Assembly: GCA_023401595.1 (NCBI GenBank)
Contig: JAEXDQ010000023.1
Location: 1 to 43,601 of the forward strand
Reading direction: 5' to 3'
Source: Spirochaetota bacterium
GTDB lineage: Bacteria > Spirochaetota > Spirochaetia > Sphaerochaetales > Sphaerochaetaceae
DNA: 43,601 nucleotides
The position numbers and the translations under genes are program-made. The notes under the pieces were generated by a model. The model did not search any database. It worked only from the letters and a program-made list of their open reading frames with translations, and was not told where the DNA came from. Below are positions 15,607 to 24,445 of the stretch, in pieces; within the stretch, counting starts at the first letter, position 1, and each line of letters starts with the position of its first letter.

Positions 15607-16956
15607 ATGAACGAACTCACGAACCAGTACTATCTTGATCGTCAGAACGCTACTGAATCAAACGCAAGAAGTTATCCGAGAAAATTTCCGGTGGCTTTGA
15701 AATCAGCCAAAGGCGTATGGATCGAAGATGTGGAGGGGAATCGCTATCTTGATTTCCTTTGTGGTGCGGGTACGCTCGCGTTGGGTCACAACGACGAGGA
15801 AGTGAACGAAGCGATGGTGAAGCTGCTGACAGGCGACTACCCATTGCATACGTTGGATTTGACGACCCCCGTCAAGGACCAGTTCGTCCAGACCATATTG
15901 TCCCTGTTGCCAGAAGACCTGAAGGACAATGCGAAAATCCAATTCTGTAGCCCTTCAGGTACCGATGCGGTAGACGCCGCGCTCAAACTGTGCAAGACCG
16001 CGACCGGGCGGAGTTCCGTCATTGCGTTCGGAGGAGCCTATCACGGCATGGGACATGGAGCGTTGTCCCTTACCGGAAACCTCAATGCGAAACGGAAGGT
16101 GCAGGCCCTGATGCCGGACGTTCATTTCCTACCCTACCCGTACTCCTACCGCTGTCCGTTCGGCCTTGGCGGCGAGGCTGGCATCGACGCCGCCTGCGCG
16201 TATTTTGAGCGCACGTTGAAAGATCCCGAAAGCGGCATCACTACGCCGGCGGCGGTGATTCTTGAACCGATCCAAGGAGAAGGCGGCGTCATTCCCGCTC
16301 CGATCAAATTCCTACAGACTGTTCGTAGAGTGACAAAAGAGCTGGGGATTCCCATGATCGTCGATGAAATCCAGTGCGGTATCGGCCGATCGGGAAAATT
16401 CTTCGCCTTTGAATATGCAGATATCGTTCCCGACGTAATCCTCGCGTCAAAAGCGATCGGAGGAAGCCAGCCGATGTCCGTCGTCATCTATGACAAAGCG
16501 CTCGACGCCTGGCAGCCGGGGGCCCATGCCGGTACGTTCCGGGGAAACCAGTTGGCCATGGCCGCCGGTACGGTCGTTATGAAGCGAGTTTCAAATCCTA
16601 CGTTCCTCGCGGAGGTCAGGGCGAAGGGCGGGCTCATGGAAGAACGGCTCAGGAAATTGCAAAGTGAGGTTTCCGTCATCGGGGACATCAGGGCAAAGGG
16701 GCTGATGATAGGCGTTGAATTCGTCGATCCCAATGGAACCCCTGATTCGCTCGGTTCGCTTCCGGCTTCTGGCGAGATCGCCGCGGAAGTCCAGAGGAAA
16801 TGCTTTGAGAACAAACTGATCATGGAAAAAGGCGGCCGTCATGGATCCGTCATGCGTTGTCTTTGCGCTCTGAACGTCACCAAGGAGGAGATCGGCACCA
16901 TGCTTGACATCTTCGAGAAGGTGGTACGTAAGGTTGACGCCGATGTCAGAAAATGA
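15607..16956 (+). CDS. dat: Diaminobutyrate--2-oxoglutarate aminotransferase
   Basis: A 449-aa PLP-dependent class III aminotransferase that makes L-2,4-diaminobutyrate from aspartate semialdehyde and glutamate. The N-terminus YYLDRQ-ESNARSYPRKFP and the block GAGTLALGHN followed by LHTLDLTTP are characteristic of Dat, as in Acinetobacter. DEIQCGIGRSG (253-263) holds the cofactor Asp, and Lys282 in SKAIGG is the Schiff-base lysine. Length fits the family. The last 14 nt overlap ddc, so the pair is translated together. It differs from EctB of ectoine synthesis by its pairing with the decarboxylase and the lack of ectA/ectC. Confidence 0.92.
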   Translation: MNELTNQYYLDRQNATESNARSYPRKFPVALKSAKGVWIEDVEGNRYLDFLCGAGTLALGHNDEEVNEAMVKLLTGDYPLHTLDLTTPVKDQFVQTILSLLPEDLKDNAKIQFCSPSGTDAVDAALKLCKTATGRSSVIAFGGAYHGMGHGALSLTGNLNAKRKVQALMPDVHFLPYPYSYRCPFGLGGEAGIDAACAYFERTLKDPESGITTPAAVILEPIQGEGGVIPAPIKFLQTVRRVTKELGIPMIVDEIQCGIGRSGKFFAFEYADIVPDVILASKAIGGSQPMSVVIYDKALDAWQPGAHAGTFRGNQLAMAAGTVVMKRVSNPTFLAEVRAKGGLMEERLRKLQSEVSVIGDIRAKGLMIGVEFVDPNGTPDSLGSLPASGEIAAEVQRKCFENKLIMEKGGRHGSVMRCLCALNVTKEEIGTMLDIFEKVVRKVDADVRK

Positions 16957-18385
16957 CCGTCCATTGATATTGGGGCCCTCGGAATACGAAAAGGCCTCGT
17001 ACAACAGTGTCATGACAAAGACCATGCAAGCCATCATGGATTCATTCCGCGATGGAAAGGCGTATGTCGGTTCCACACCAGACCAGCTTAAAGGCATGAT
17101 ACATACCCATACCATGCTTCCTGAACATGGTATGGGGTTCGAGGCCACGCTGGAAAAGATGAAGCAGGAAATCCTGCCGAATCTCCTCAGAACCTGGTCG
17201 ACCGACTATATGCCCCACTTGCATAGCCCGGCGTTGCTGGAAAGCATCGCCGCGGAACTTGTGATCGCCACGTTCAACCAATCCATGGATTCCTGGGATC
17301 AGGGACCCGTCGCTACGGAAGTCGAGGTGGAAGTCGTCCGGCATCTTTGCAGGATGTATGGATTCGGAGAATCCGCCGATGGGGTGTTCACCTCAGGGGG
17401 CAGCCAGTCGAATCTTTGCGCCATAACGCTCGCAAGGGACTGGTACTGCAACACACATCTGCACCATGATATCAAGAAACTGGGTCTGCCCGAAGCGGCG
17501 TCCCGTTTCAGGCTCTATACTTCCGAGATATCCCATTTTTCGATGGAGAAAAGCGCCCATATGCTGGGTCTGGGATACGACGCGGTCGTCAAAGTACCGG
17601 TGGACAAGGCGTGCAAGATGGATGTCTCAGCATTGCGCGCCCTGATTGAACGGGACAAGGCCGCGGGGCTACTGCCTGTCTGCGTCGTGGCGACCATCGG
17701 TACGACGGACTACGGCAGCATAGACGATGTAGATGCTATCGCTCCAATTTGCAGGGAGAACGGCATGTGGCTGCATGCGGACGCGGCCTATGGAAGCGGA
17801 GTCCAACTGTCGGCCAGATATCGTGACAGGCTCGGCGATTTGAGTCTGTGCGATTCCATCACCGTGGATTTCCATAAAATGTTCCTGCTGCCAATCAGTT
17901 GCAGCACGCTCCTCGTCAAGGACGGCAGTACGTTGGACGTATTCATGATCCATGCGGATTATCTCAATCGGAAAGAGGACGAAGAGGACGGCTACACAAA
18001 CCTGGTCGGCAAATCAATCCAGACGACGCGCCGTTTTGACGCCCTGAAGGTCTGGGTGGCGTTTCAGGTCAGAGGCAAAGACGGGTTTGGCGAAATAATT
18101 GATACTTGCATAGGAAATGCGGCTTATCTGTACGCACGGCTTCGCTCCGACGATGCGTTCGAAACGGCCGTCGAACCGGAAATCAGTTCCGTCGTGTTCC
18201 GGCTGAACGCCTCTGACGATGTGAACAAACAGGTCAGACGTAACCTGCTGCATCGACGGGGCATCGTAATAGGACAGACGGTCTACGAAGGCAAGACTTT
18301 CCTCAAGTTCACCCTTCTCAACCCCATGATCACCCATGAAAAATTGGATGAGCTGCTGGCCTTGATCAAAGAACTGGGAAAATAG
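16943..18385 (+). CDS. ddc: L-2,4-diaminobutyrate decarboxylase
   Basis: A 480-aa group II PLP decarboxylase converting 2,4-diaminobutyrate to 1,3-diaminopropane in the cytoplasm. Visible motifs are TSGGSQSNL (150-158), HADAAYG (278-284) and the cofactor lysine in DFHK (Lys312). The ATG at 16943 (MSENDRPL) is used; it lies 14 nt inside dat with AAGG about 9 nt upstream. The dat-ddc pair is a known arrangement for diaminopropane synthesis. A tyrosine/glutamate decarboxylase identity is less likely given the partner gene. A terminator follows. Confidence 0.9.
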   Translation: MSENDRPLILGPSEYEKASYNSVMTKTMQAIMDSFRDGKAYVGSTPDQLKGMIHTHTMLPEHGMGFEATLEKMKQEILPNLLRTWSTDYMPHLHSPALLESIAAELVIATFNQSMDSWDQGPVATEVEVEVVRHLCRMYGFGESADGVFTSGGSQSNLCAITLARDWYCNTHLHHDIKKLGLPEAASRFRLYTSEISHFSMEKSAHMLGLGYDAVVKVPVDKACKMDVSALRALIERDKAAGLLPVCVVATIGTTDYGSIDDVDAIAPICRENGMWLHADAAYGSGVQLSARYRDRLGDLSLCDSITVDFHKMFLLPISCSTLLVKDGSTLDVFMIHADYLNRKEDEEDGYTNLVGKSIQTTRRFDALKVWVAFQVRGKDGFGEIIDTCIGNAAYLYARLRSDDAFETAVEPEISSVVFRLNASDDVNKQVRRNLLHRRGIVIGQTVYEGKTFLKFTLLNPMITHEKLDELLALIKELGK

Positions 18386-18441
18386 TTTTTTCGAACACCA
18401 TACAGCCAGCCGTTTGCATGTATCGGAGGTTGTCGCACGTA

Positions 18442-18473
18442 GCATCCCCCTCAGGATGCATTCCTTTTTATTT
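18442..18473 (+). terminator. Terminator after dat-ddc
   Basis: GCATCC (18442-18447) pairs with GGATGC (18454-18459), followed by ATTCCTTTTTATTT. An overlapping alternative pairs ATCCCCC (18444-18450) with GGGGGAT (18480-18486). It lies in the convergent gap between ddc and the Rpn gene. Confidence 0.6.
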
Positions 18474-18488
18474 CGCCTAGGGGGATGA

Positions 18489-19511
18489 CTACAACGCCGC
18501 GACCTGTCCTTCCTCCAAGCCAGTATAACGGCAGATGGCCTCTACCGGCATTCCATCGGCCTTCATGGCCCGAGCGGTTTCAAGTCTGCCTTGGACTACT
18601 CCTTTTTCGATACCTTTTTCGATACCTTTTTCGATACCCTTCTCAATACCTTCCTCCAAGCCTTTTTTCATACCGTCAGACTCGGCGTGGACTTTGGCGG
18701 TTGCCATCTCGCCGGCATAACGCATTTCCGCGTTCCACGCCTGCAACAGCGCGAACTTCAGCCGTTCGTCATTGCCCGACAAAGCCTCCCGGTATCGTCT
18801 GTCCGCCTCCCTGACGGCAGGATCGGAATCGACTATACGGCATATCTTCCTGTATTCCTCGTCCGTAGTCATGGCCTTCGCCTCCATGGCTAGATAGTAG
18901 CACCAACGCATAGCCGCGTCAAAGTTTTCCGGTTCCATGTCGCCGTAGCGCCGTCTCACCTGAGACAGGTTCACATGCACCGTCAACGGCAGATCGCCCT
19001 TCAACTCGTACCCCTCACGCCTAGGGCGCGAACGGATATCCACCACAGGGTCGGGGTAATCCTCCAAACCGGGTAACGGTCCTTCCCCTATGGACAGGCA
19101 TACGACCCGCTGGATGGAAGATTCCCTGCCCTGCGGCGTATAGTATGTGACGAGACGGGAAACGTAGACTGTCAATCGCTCCGAGTACTTGTCGTCGTTG
19201 TAGCGCTGAGCCTCAACATTGATGATACGTCCGGTGGAGTCGGTGGCGACAAGATCCAGACGACAGATCCTCATGGCGGGATCCGGGGATGGATACTCGC
19301 CGTTGAGGATGGACAAACGTTCAAAGGGTGTATCGACGTATGGTCCGAGCAACGCATTGAGCAGGGACTGGAGGACTGGCTCGGAGCCAGGCGAACCGAA
19401 AACAAACTTGAAGACGGAATCGGTGGTGATAGTAAGCTCGCGACCGGAGACCAGCAGACCCTCCCGAATCTTCTCATCTGAAAACAACGACATAGTCTTA
19501 TCCTCCATCAT
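18489..19511 (-). CDS. Rpn-family recombination-promoting nuclease (PD-(D/E)XK), with repeat tail
   Basis: A 340-aa protein of the Rpn/PDDEXK-transposase-like family, DNA endonucleases linked to recA-independent recombination. The core has TDSVFKFVFG at the N-terminus, Asp86 in CRLDLVAT and the VEAQ motif (Glu100, Gln102), the family's modified PD-(D/E)XK site. SIGEGPLPGLEDYP is followed by a helical C-terminal region with EKGI tetrapeptide repeats and an ICRYTGLEEGQV end, normal for the family. The first ATG overlaps the stop of the upstream paralogue as ATGA, so the two are co-translated. Confidence 0.85.
   Translation of the reverse strand: MMEDKTMSLFSDEKIREGLLVSGRELTITTDSVFKFVFGSPGSEPVLQSLLNALLGPYVDTPFERLSILNGEYPSPDPAMRICRLDLVATDSTGRIINVEAQRYNDDKYSERLTVYVSRLVTYYTPQGRESSIQRVVCLSIGEGPLPGLEDYPDPVVDIRSRPRREGYELKGDLPLTVHVNLSQVRRRYGDMEPENFDAAMRWCYYLAMEAKAMTTDEEYRKICRIVDSDPAVREADRRYREALSGNDERLKFALLQAWNAEMRYAGEMATAKVHAESDGMKKGLEEGIEKGIEKGIEKGIEKGVVQGRLETARAMKADGMPVEAICRYTGLEEGQVAAL
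18603..18674. repeat. 12-bp tandem repeat inside the Rpn gene
   Basis: Three identical units TTTTTCGATACC (18603-18638) are followed by three degenerate units to 18674. On the coding strand each unit encodes Gly-Ile-Glu-Lys. The period is a multiple of three, so copy-number change would alter protein length without a frameshift. Confidence 0.85.
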
Positions 19512-20428
19512 GGGTTGTCAGTGTCGGATTGTTCCGAACCGGCACATTCACAGGTCGATGAAGCTTTTGGCCGGTGCCGCCGCATATCTATGGCCGCTTC
19601 TCGTTTTCCCATAAGAACATCGTCTTGTTTCGCCGTCGCCAGTTCACCTGCGTATTTCGCATCGGAACCAAAATTCTGAATCATTTGGAGAGCCAAAGCC
19701 TCATCGCCACAGAGCGCCGCTTCCAGATACCGGTTATGCAACGACCGAAGCAGCGGTTCCGAAGCAATTATTCCATCGAGCTTCATCCGGGCATCTCCGT
19801 CGGTGTCAATTCTTTCCACCGCGATGCAATAGCACCATTTCATCGGATCGTCAAAATCAGATATCCGCAACTTGCGGCCGACCTTCCGCACATGAGAAAG
19901 ATTCACGTAGACTGTCTCCGGCAAGGCACCCGCGAGGGAGTTCCCCTTCTGGTCGGTTTTGTTCCGAAGGTAGACGACGGGTTCAGGATAGTCCTCAAGC
20001 CCCGGCAATGGTCCTTCGCCAAACGATAGATAATATATCTGTCTGATGAGTGCGTCTGGATCCTTCGGCGGACAATAGACCACCAGCCGGGAAAGCTGGG
20101 TCATCATGCGGTTGAGTCGAAAATCATCCCGACGGTCCTGCATTTCGATATTGAACAACCTATCAAGCTGATCCGTGGCGATGATGTCAGGACGATAAGG
20201 ACGCTGTCGCGGATTCGGCTCATCCTCTGTGCGTTTGAACAAGCTCAGCTTTTCAATCGGCCGTCCTTTGAGACGAGGCCCGAACACAGCGTTGAGCAAC
20301 CCTTTGAGCAAGTCCTCACAACCGGGAACACCGAAGACATCTCTGAAAACCGTTTCGTCGGTCAGCGCGACGCTTCTGTATTTCGAGGACGCTCCCTGAT
20401 ATTCTTTCCTTCCTGCAGGGTCTTTCAT
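19508..20428 (-). CDS. Rpn-family nuclease paralogue, truncated or altered C-terminus
   Basis: A 306-aa paralogue of the following gene. It keeps LTDETVFRDVFG, Asp81 in YRPDIIATD, and IEMQ (Glu95, Gln97), plus the FGEGPLPGLEDYP block. The C-terminus (from about MGKREAAIDMRRHRPKAS) lacks the GxxxG repeat helix and the TGLSEEQ-type end of the family. It ends in a polar CAGSEQSDTDNP tail that may be a worn-down remnant of that motif. The ATG at 20428 has GGAGG upstream. The two genes probably share one promoter, but none is obvious. Confidence 0.8.
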   Translation of the reverse strand: MKDPAGRKEYQGASSKYRSVALTDETVFRDVFGVPGCEDLLKGLLNAVFGPRLKGRPIEKLSLFKRTEDEPNPRQRPYRPDIIATDQLDRLFNIEMQDRRDDFRLNRMMTQLSRLVVYCPPKDPDALIRQIYYLSFGEGPLPGLEDYPEPVVYLRNKTDQKGNSLAGALPETVYVNLSHVRKVGRKLRISDFDDPMKWCYCIAVERIDTDGDARMKLDGIIASEPLLRSLHNRYLEAALCGDEALALQMIQNFGSDAKYAGELATAKQDDVLMGKREAAIDMRRHRPKASSTCECAGSEQSDTDNP

Positions 20429-20776
20429 AGAATATTCCTCCGATGATGATGCGGTCCGCCGGCACAGGGTCGGCGTTCCCGTCAAGAAAGACGAGACGCC
20501 AGTACCATGCGTAAAAAACTCCGTGGCGATTCAAAAGGCATAAATCCAACAATGAAATGCGACCGGTGGTAATACAGAGTAAGCCACGAATTGAGGCTTA
20601 TGCCGAACGGCAGTAGGCGACGGACTGAGAGAAAAAGAATCCTCCCGCTAGTCGGGAGACTGTTTCATAAGGGCAAAGACCAAATCGGAGAACCTAAGCG
20701 GTTAGAGAAGGAACAGGTACAATGATTCGACGTCCATGAGCGGTTGCAAATCACGCTGTAATCTGATAATGTCTTC

Positions 20777-20821
20777 CGGTGGAGAAAAAAGTCGGAATTT
20801 TTCCGACTTTTTTCTCCATCG
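20777..20821. terminator. Perfect bidirectional terminator upstream of tig
   Basis: A 17-bp perfect inverted repeat from GGAGAAAAAAGTCGGAA (20781-20797), with a TTT loop, to its complement ending at 20817. The stem extends outwards with one G-U pair. A6 and T6 runs flank the GC-rich core, so it can terminate on both strands. It separates the Rpn region from the tig-clp region. Confidence 0.85.
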
Positions 20822-20871
20822 ACGTGTTCCGGTAGTGGTTGAACGAAGCGGTATTTAGTATACTGAGAGGG

Positions 20872-20899
20872 TTGACCCCATACACATATAGTTTATTGT
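20872..20899 (+). promoter_or_regulatory. Candidate tig promoter
   Basis: TTGACC (20872-20877), a 16-bp spacer and TATTGT (20894-20899), about 80 bp before the tig ATG. A second -10-like element, TATACT (20859-20864), lacks a well-placed -35. Confidence 0.4.
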
Positions 20900-20980
20900 G
20901 CAAAGCTTACTGCGAAACTCCGGAAGCTTGCTAAGGACATATTGATCATCACGCGATTGATCAAAAGGAAGAGGAATAGC

Positions 20981-22327
20981 ATGATTGCTGACAAGAAGAT
21001 CAAAGAATTGGAGAACTCATCCGTCGAACTCACGGTCACCGTGCCTGCCGCAACGGTAGAGGAAGCATATCAGACTGCGTTGAAGAAATATGCGCAACAG
21101 ATACAGATCAAGGGTTTCCGTAAAGGCAAGGCCCCTGTTTCCGTTCTGGAGAGCAAGTACGGCAAAGCCATCCGCGAGGAAAGCACTTTCGGAGCCATTG
21201 AAGACGCGGTGAAGGAAGCGGTCGATTCACTCGACGACAAACAGAAGCCTCTTCCGTACAGCACTCCCGCATTGCAGGACGAAGATAAGCTCCTCCCCTT
21301 CCAGGCCAATACCGATGTGACGTTCTCCGTCGTCTACGATGTAATGCCGGAAGTAACGCTCCCCGCCTATACATGCTTGACTGTCAGCGTCCCCAAGGTG
21401 GAGATATCCGACGAACTGGTCAACAAGGAAATCGATAAGCTCCGAGATCAGAACGCCTTGGTCGTAGACAAGGATGGTTCGGCCGCAAACGGAGACATCG
21501 TAACCATCGACTATACGGAAATCGACGCGGAAGGAAACGAAGTCGCCGGTACAGCCCGTAAGGATTTCGTATTCACCATCGGTTCCGGCTACAACTTCTA
21601 CAAAATCGACGAAGACGTAATCGGTATGGCGAAGGGCGATGCGAAGACCATCGTCAAGACATATGCGGATGATTCCGATATTCCCGGCTATGCAGGCAAG
21701 ACGGTTACCTTGAAAGTGGACATGAAGCAGGTCAAGGTCCGCGATATCCCCGCGCTTGACGACGAGTTCGCCCAGGACGTCAAGGAAGAATACAAGACCG
21801 TCGCCGATCTGGTCGCGGATACCAAGAAGAAGCTTGAGGACAACCTTACCAGCCGCATGGAAGAGACGAAGCTCAACGCATTGTTCGATGAAATGCTCAA
21901 GAACACGACCATCACGGTCCCTGCGTCCATGGTGGATCTCGAGGTCGAGCAGAACTGGAACAAATTCGTCCGTCAGAGCGGATTGAACGAAGAGCAAGTC
22001 CTTCAGTTCCTGCAATTCCAGAACCAGTCAAAGGAATCCGTCATGAACGAATGGAGGGAGGGCGCTGAGAAGACGCTCCGTATCCAGCTCATGATGGAGA
22101 AGATCAAAGGAACCGAGGATTTCCCCGTCGACGAGAAGGAACTTGACGACGCCTGCGCCGAACAGTTGAAGGACGTGGAGGATGAGGAGCAGAAGAAGTA
22201 TTACCGCGACATGATCAAAGACGATCTCCAGTTCCGTCAGGTCGGTAAATTTCTTCTTGAAAAGAATACGTTCAATGAGGACAAGACCGTATCCTACGAT
22301 GATTTCATCGCGGGAAAGCTCGAATAG
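20981..22327 (+). CDS. tig: Trigger factor (ribosome-associated chaperone, peptidyl-prolyl isomerase)
   Basis: A 448-aa protein with the three trigger factor domains: an N-terminal ribosome-binding domain with the signature GFRKGKAP (about 46-53), a central FKBP-like isomerase domain (about 160-245, NGDIVTIDYTEID then GMAKGD), and a helical C-terminal chaperone domain. It binds emerging chains at the ribosome exit. The ATG at 20981 follows AGGAAGAGGAATAGC; an upstream in-frame start at 20942 adds a basic stretch not seen in the family. It has its own terminator before clpP. The tig-clpP-clpX order is common in bacteria. Confidence 0.96.
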   Translation: MIADKKIKELENSSVELTVTVPAATVEEAYQTALKKYAQQIQIKGFRKGKAPVSVLESKYGKAIREESTFGAIEDAVKEAVDSLDDKQKPLPYSTPALQDEDKLLPFQANTDVTFSVVYDVMPEVTLPAYTCLTVSVPKVEISDELVNKEIDKLRDQNALVVDKDGSAANGDIVTIDYTEIDAEGNEVAGTARKDFVFTIGSGYNFYKIDEDVIGMAKGDAKTIVKTYADDSDIPGYAGKTVTLKVDMKQVKVRDIPALDDEFAQDVKEEYKTVADLVADTKKKLEDNLTSRMEETKLNALFDEMLKNTTITVPASMVDLEVEQNWNKFVRQSGLNEEQVLQFLQFQNQSKESVMNEWREGAEKTLRIQLMMEKIKGTEDFPVDEKELDDACAEQLKDVEDEEQKKYYRDMIKDDLQFRQVGKFLLEKNTFNEDKTVSYDDFIAGKLE

Positions 22328-22452
22328 TCCAAGTCAGGGAGAATGCGGGTCGGGACGCCGCCCGTATTCCTTCTTTGGCGACAAGTGGACAGAAGCCCGT
22401 CAGGCAGGATGAAGTCGGGCAATAGACCGCTTCGCAATGTCGGACCTCAGAG

Positions 22453-22486
22453 AAAAGGCGGTTCCCGAATCGGGTACCGCCTTTTT
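22453..22486 (+). terminator. Terminator between tig and clpP
   Basis: AAAAGGCGGT pairs with ACCGCCTTTT, and after a T-T mismatch CCCG pairs with CGGG around a small loop (22453-22485), followed by T residues. An A-run on the other side makes it usable in both directions. A weaker hairpin (GAATGCGGG with CCCGTATTC) lies closer to the tig stop. Confidence 0.85.
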
Positions 22487-22509
22487 CGACAAAAGACAGG
22501 AAAGGCACA

Positions 22510-22539
22510 TTGACCCGGAGCATCGTGTCCGGGCAGAAT
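22510..22539 (+). promoter_or_regulatory. Candidate clpP promoter
   Basis: TTGACC (22510-22515), an 18-bp spacer and CAGAAT (22534-22539). A 6-bp inverted repeat CCCGGA/TCCGGG lies across the -35/-10 interval and could be an operator. Confidence 0.4.
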
Positions 22540-22600
22540 GATTTCGTGAACGACAACGCAGGCGGAAGGGCGTAGGCCCGAGCCAGAAGGAAGGAAGAAT

Positions 22601-23206
22601 ATGAATTTGATGAATGAACGAATGCAGTCACTCGTCCCAATGGTAGTGGAACAGTCGGGTGTCGGCGAACGCTCCTACGATATCTTCAGCCGCCTGCTGA
22701 AAGACCGCATTGTCTTCCTTGATGGAGAAATCAATGAAACTACGGCCGACCTGGTCGTGGCGCAGCTTCTATTCCTGGAGTCGGAAGACCCCTCGAAGGA
22801 CATCAGCCTCTATATCAATTCTCCGGGAGGAAGCGTCACCGCGGGCTTGGCTATCTATGATACAATGCAGTATATCCGCAGCGACGTCCAGACAATCTGC
22901 ATGGGACAGGCCGCATCCATGGCGGCTTTGCTGCTGACAGCGGGGAAACACGGGAAAAGATATATTCTGCCGTCGGCGAGGGTGATGATCCACCAGCCTT
23001 GGGGAGGCGTCCAGGGACAGGCGACGGATATCAGCATCCATGCGAAGGAGATCGGCAGGCTCAAGCAGCTCTCCATCGATTATTTTGTAGAGCATACGGG
23101 AAGGACGAGGGAACAGGTCGCCGCAGACCTGGAACGCGATTACTTTCTCAGCGCAGATGAGGCCGTAGCCTATGGACTTGTCGACCGTGTGATGAAAAGG
23201 AGCTGA
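22601..23206 (+). CDS. clpP: ATP-dependent Clp protease proteolytic subunit
   Basis: A 201-aa serine protease subunit that forms the tetradecameric Clp chamber. The triad is visible: Ser106 in GQAASMA, His131 in VMIHQPWGG and Asp180 in LERDYF. The oxyanion-loop motif SPGGSVTAG is present. Length is typical. The start at 22601 is supported by a GAAGGAAGGA site. It is followed 6 nt later by clpX, and the two form one operon with nrnA. Substrates are chosen by ClpX, and usually include damaged and regulatory proteins. Confidence 0.97.
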   Translation: MNLMNERMQSLVPMVVEQSGVGERSYDIFSRLLKDRIVFLDGEINETTADLVVAQLLFLESEDPSKDISLYINSPGGSVTAGLAIYDTMQYIRSDVQTICMGQAASMAALLLTAGKHGKRYILPSARVMIHQPWGGVQGQATDISIHAKEIGRLKQLSIDYFVEHTGRTREQVAADLERDYFLSADEAVAYGLVDRVMKRS

Positions 23207-23212
23207 CCAAGC

Positions 23213-24442
23213 ATGGCAAAAAGTACGAAAGTCTGTTCTTTCTGCGGAAAGAGCTATGAGGATGTAAAAAGACTCATCGCCGGTCCTGGCGTAGCGATCT
23301 GCGACGAATGCATCCGGACCTGCAACAAAATATTGTCGGCGGATCCCGTCGATGAAGATGAAAGCGGACTGCCGGATGAAATCCCGACTCCGCAGGAACT
23401 CAAGGAGTACCTGGACGATTATATCATCGGCCAGAACAATGCGAAGCGAGTGCTTTCGGTCGCGGTGTACAACCACTACAAACGGGTGAAATACCAGAAC
23501 CAGATTGCGCAGGAAGGCGTCGAACTGGACAAGTCGAATATCTTGATGATCGGGCCGACCGGTACGGGAAAGACGTTGCTCGCCAGGACGTTGGCGAAGA
23601 AGCTGCAAGTTCCGTTCGCCATCGCCGACGCCACGACGCTCACTGAAGCCGGTTATGTCGGTGAGGACGTCGAGAATATCCTGTTGAAACTGATTCAGAA
23701 CGCGAACGACAATATCACCGCAGCTGAACACGGAATCATCTTTATCGATGAAATCGACAAAATCGCGAAAAAAGGTGAAAATGTGTCAATCACTCGGGAC
23801 GTTTCCGGAGAGGGTGTGCAGCAGGCGCTGCTGAAGATCATCGAAGGAACGGATGCGAGCGTACCGCCACAGGGAGGCCGCAAGCACCCGAACCAGGAAA
23901 TGCTCAAGATCAATACGAAGAACATCCTGTTCATCTGCGGCGGAGCTTTCGTCGGCCTGGACAAGGTCATCGAAAAGCGCATCGCGAACCACCCGATGGG
24001 TTTCGGCGCCGAAGTAATCACACGCGAAGAAAAGGATCTGACCAAGCTGTACGACCAACTGCATCCCGACGACTTGATCAAGTTCGGACTGATCCCAGAA
24101 TTCATCGGGCGGCTTCCTATCCACGTTTCATTGAACAATCTGACGAAGGAAGACCTGATCAGAATCATCACGGAACCGAAGAACTCCATCATCCGTCAGT
24201 ACAAGGCGTCCTTCAAGCTCGATGGAGTCGAACTTGAGTTCCTTCCCGAAGCGGTCGAGGCGATCGCCGAGAAAGCGATCATCCAGAAGACCGGCGCGAG
24301 AGGACTGCGTTCCATTGTCGAAAACATCATGATGGATATCATGTACGATATTCCGTCCATGCAAGATGTTCGTAAGGTCATCGTGGATCGTAGTTCGGTG
24401 ATGGATGGTACGAAACCGCAGGTCATCTGCGGAAAGGATTGA
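23213..24442 (+). CDS. clpX: ClpX, ATPase subunit of the ClpXP protease
   Basis: A 409-aa AAA+ unfoldase. The N-terminal C4 zinc-binding domain has Cys8, Cys11, Cys30 and Cys33. Walker A is GPTGTGKT (114-121), Walker B is IIFIDEID, and the IGF-type ClpP-binding loop region and sensor 2 (GARGLRSIVENIM) follow. It unfolds tagged substrates and feeds them into ClpP. The site AAAAGGAGC lies inside the clpP end. The nrnA gene begins 3 nt after the stop, so the operon is tight. Confidence 0.97.
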   Translation: MAKSTKVCSFCGKSYEDVKRLIAGPGVAICDECIRTCNKILSADPVDEDESGLPDEIPTPQELKEYLDDYIIGQNNAKRVLSVAVYNHYKRVKYQNQIAQEGVELDKSNILMIGPTGTGKTLLARTLAKKLQVPFAIADATTLTEAGYVGEDVENILLKLIQNANDNITAAEHGIIFIDEIDKIAKKGENVSITRDVSGEGVQQALLKIIEGTDASVPPQGGRKHPNQEMLKINTKNILFICGGAFVGLDKVIEKRIANHPMGFGAEVITREEKDLTKLYDQLHPDDLIKFGLIPEFIGRLPIHVSLNNLTKEDLIRIITEPKNSIIRQYKASFKLDGVELEFLPEAVEAIAEKAIIQKTGARGLRSIVENIMMDIMYDIPSMQDVRKVIVDRSSVMDGTKPQVICGKD

Positions 24443-24445
24443 ACC

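Larger units (their letters stand above)
20429..20980. other. Intergenic region with several hairpins between the Rpn pair and tig
   Basis: About 550 bp with no gene I can support. On the plus strand it contains successive hairpins: TAAGCC/GGCTTA (20580-20600), TGCC-GAAC-GGCA (20601-20612) and CTCCCG/CGGGAG (20643-20659). The last is followed on the minus strand by GATTCTTTTTCTC and so looks like a minus-strand terminator. A strong two-way terminator sits at 20777-20821, then the tig promoter region. A small RNA or a leader attenuator for the Rpn genes is possible. Confidence 0.45.

Noticed and set aside
18603..18674. Tandem repeat considered as a CRISPR-like array
   Set aside because: The unit is 12 bp with no spacers and lies in a reading frame; it encodes a repeat peptide.
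21227..22015. Long minus-strand frame opposite tig
   Set aside because: Shadow frame caused by codon bias of tig; the trigger factor motifs are all on the plus strand.
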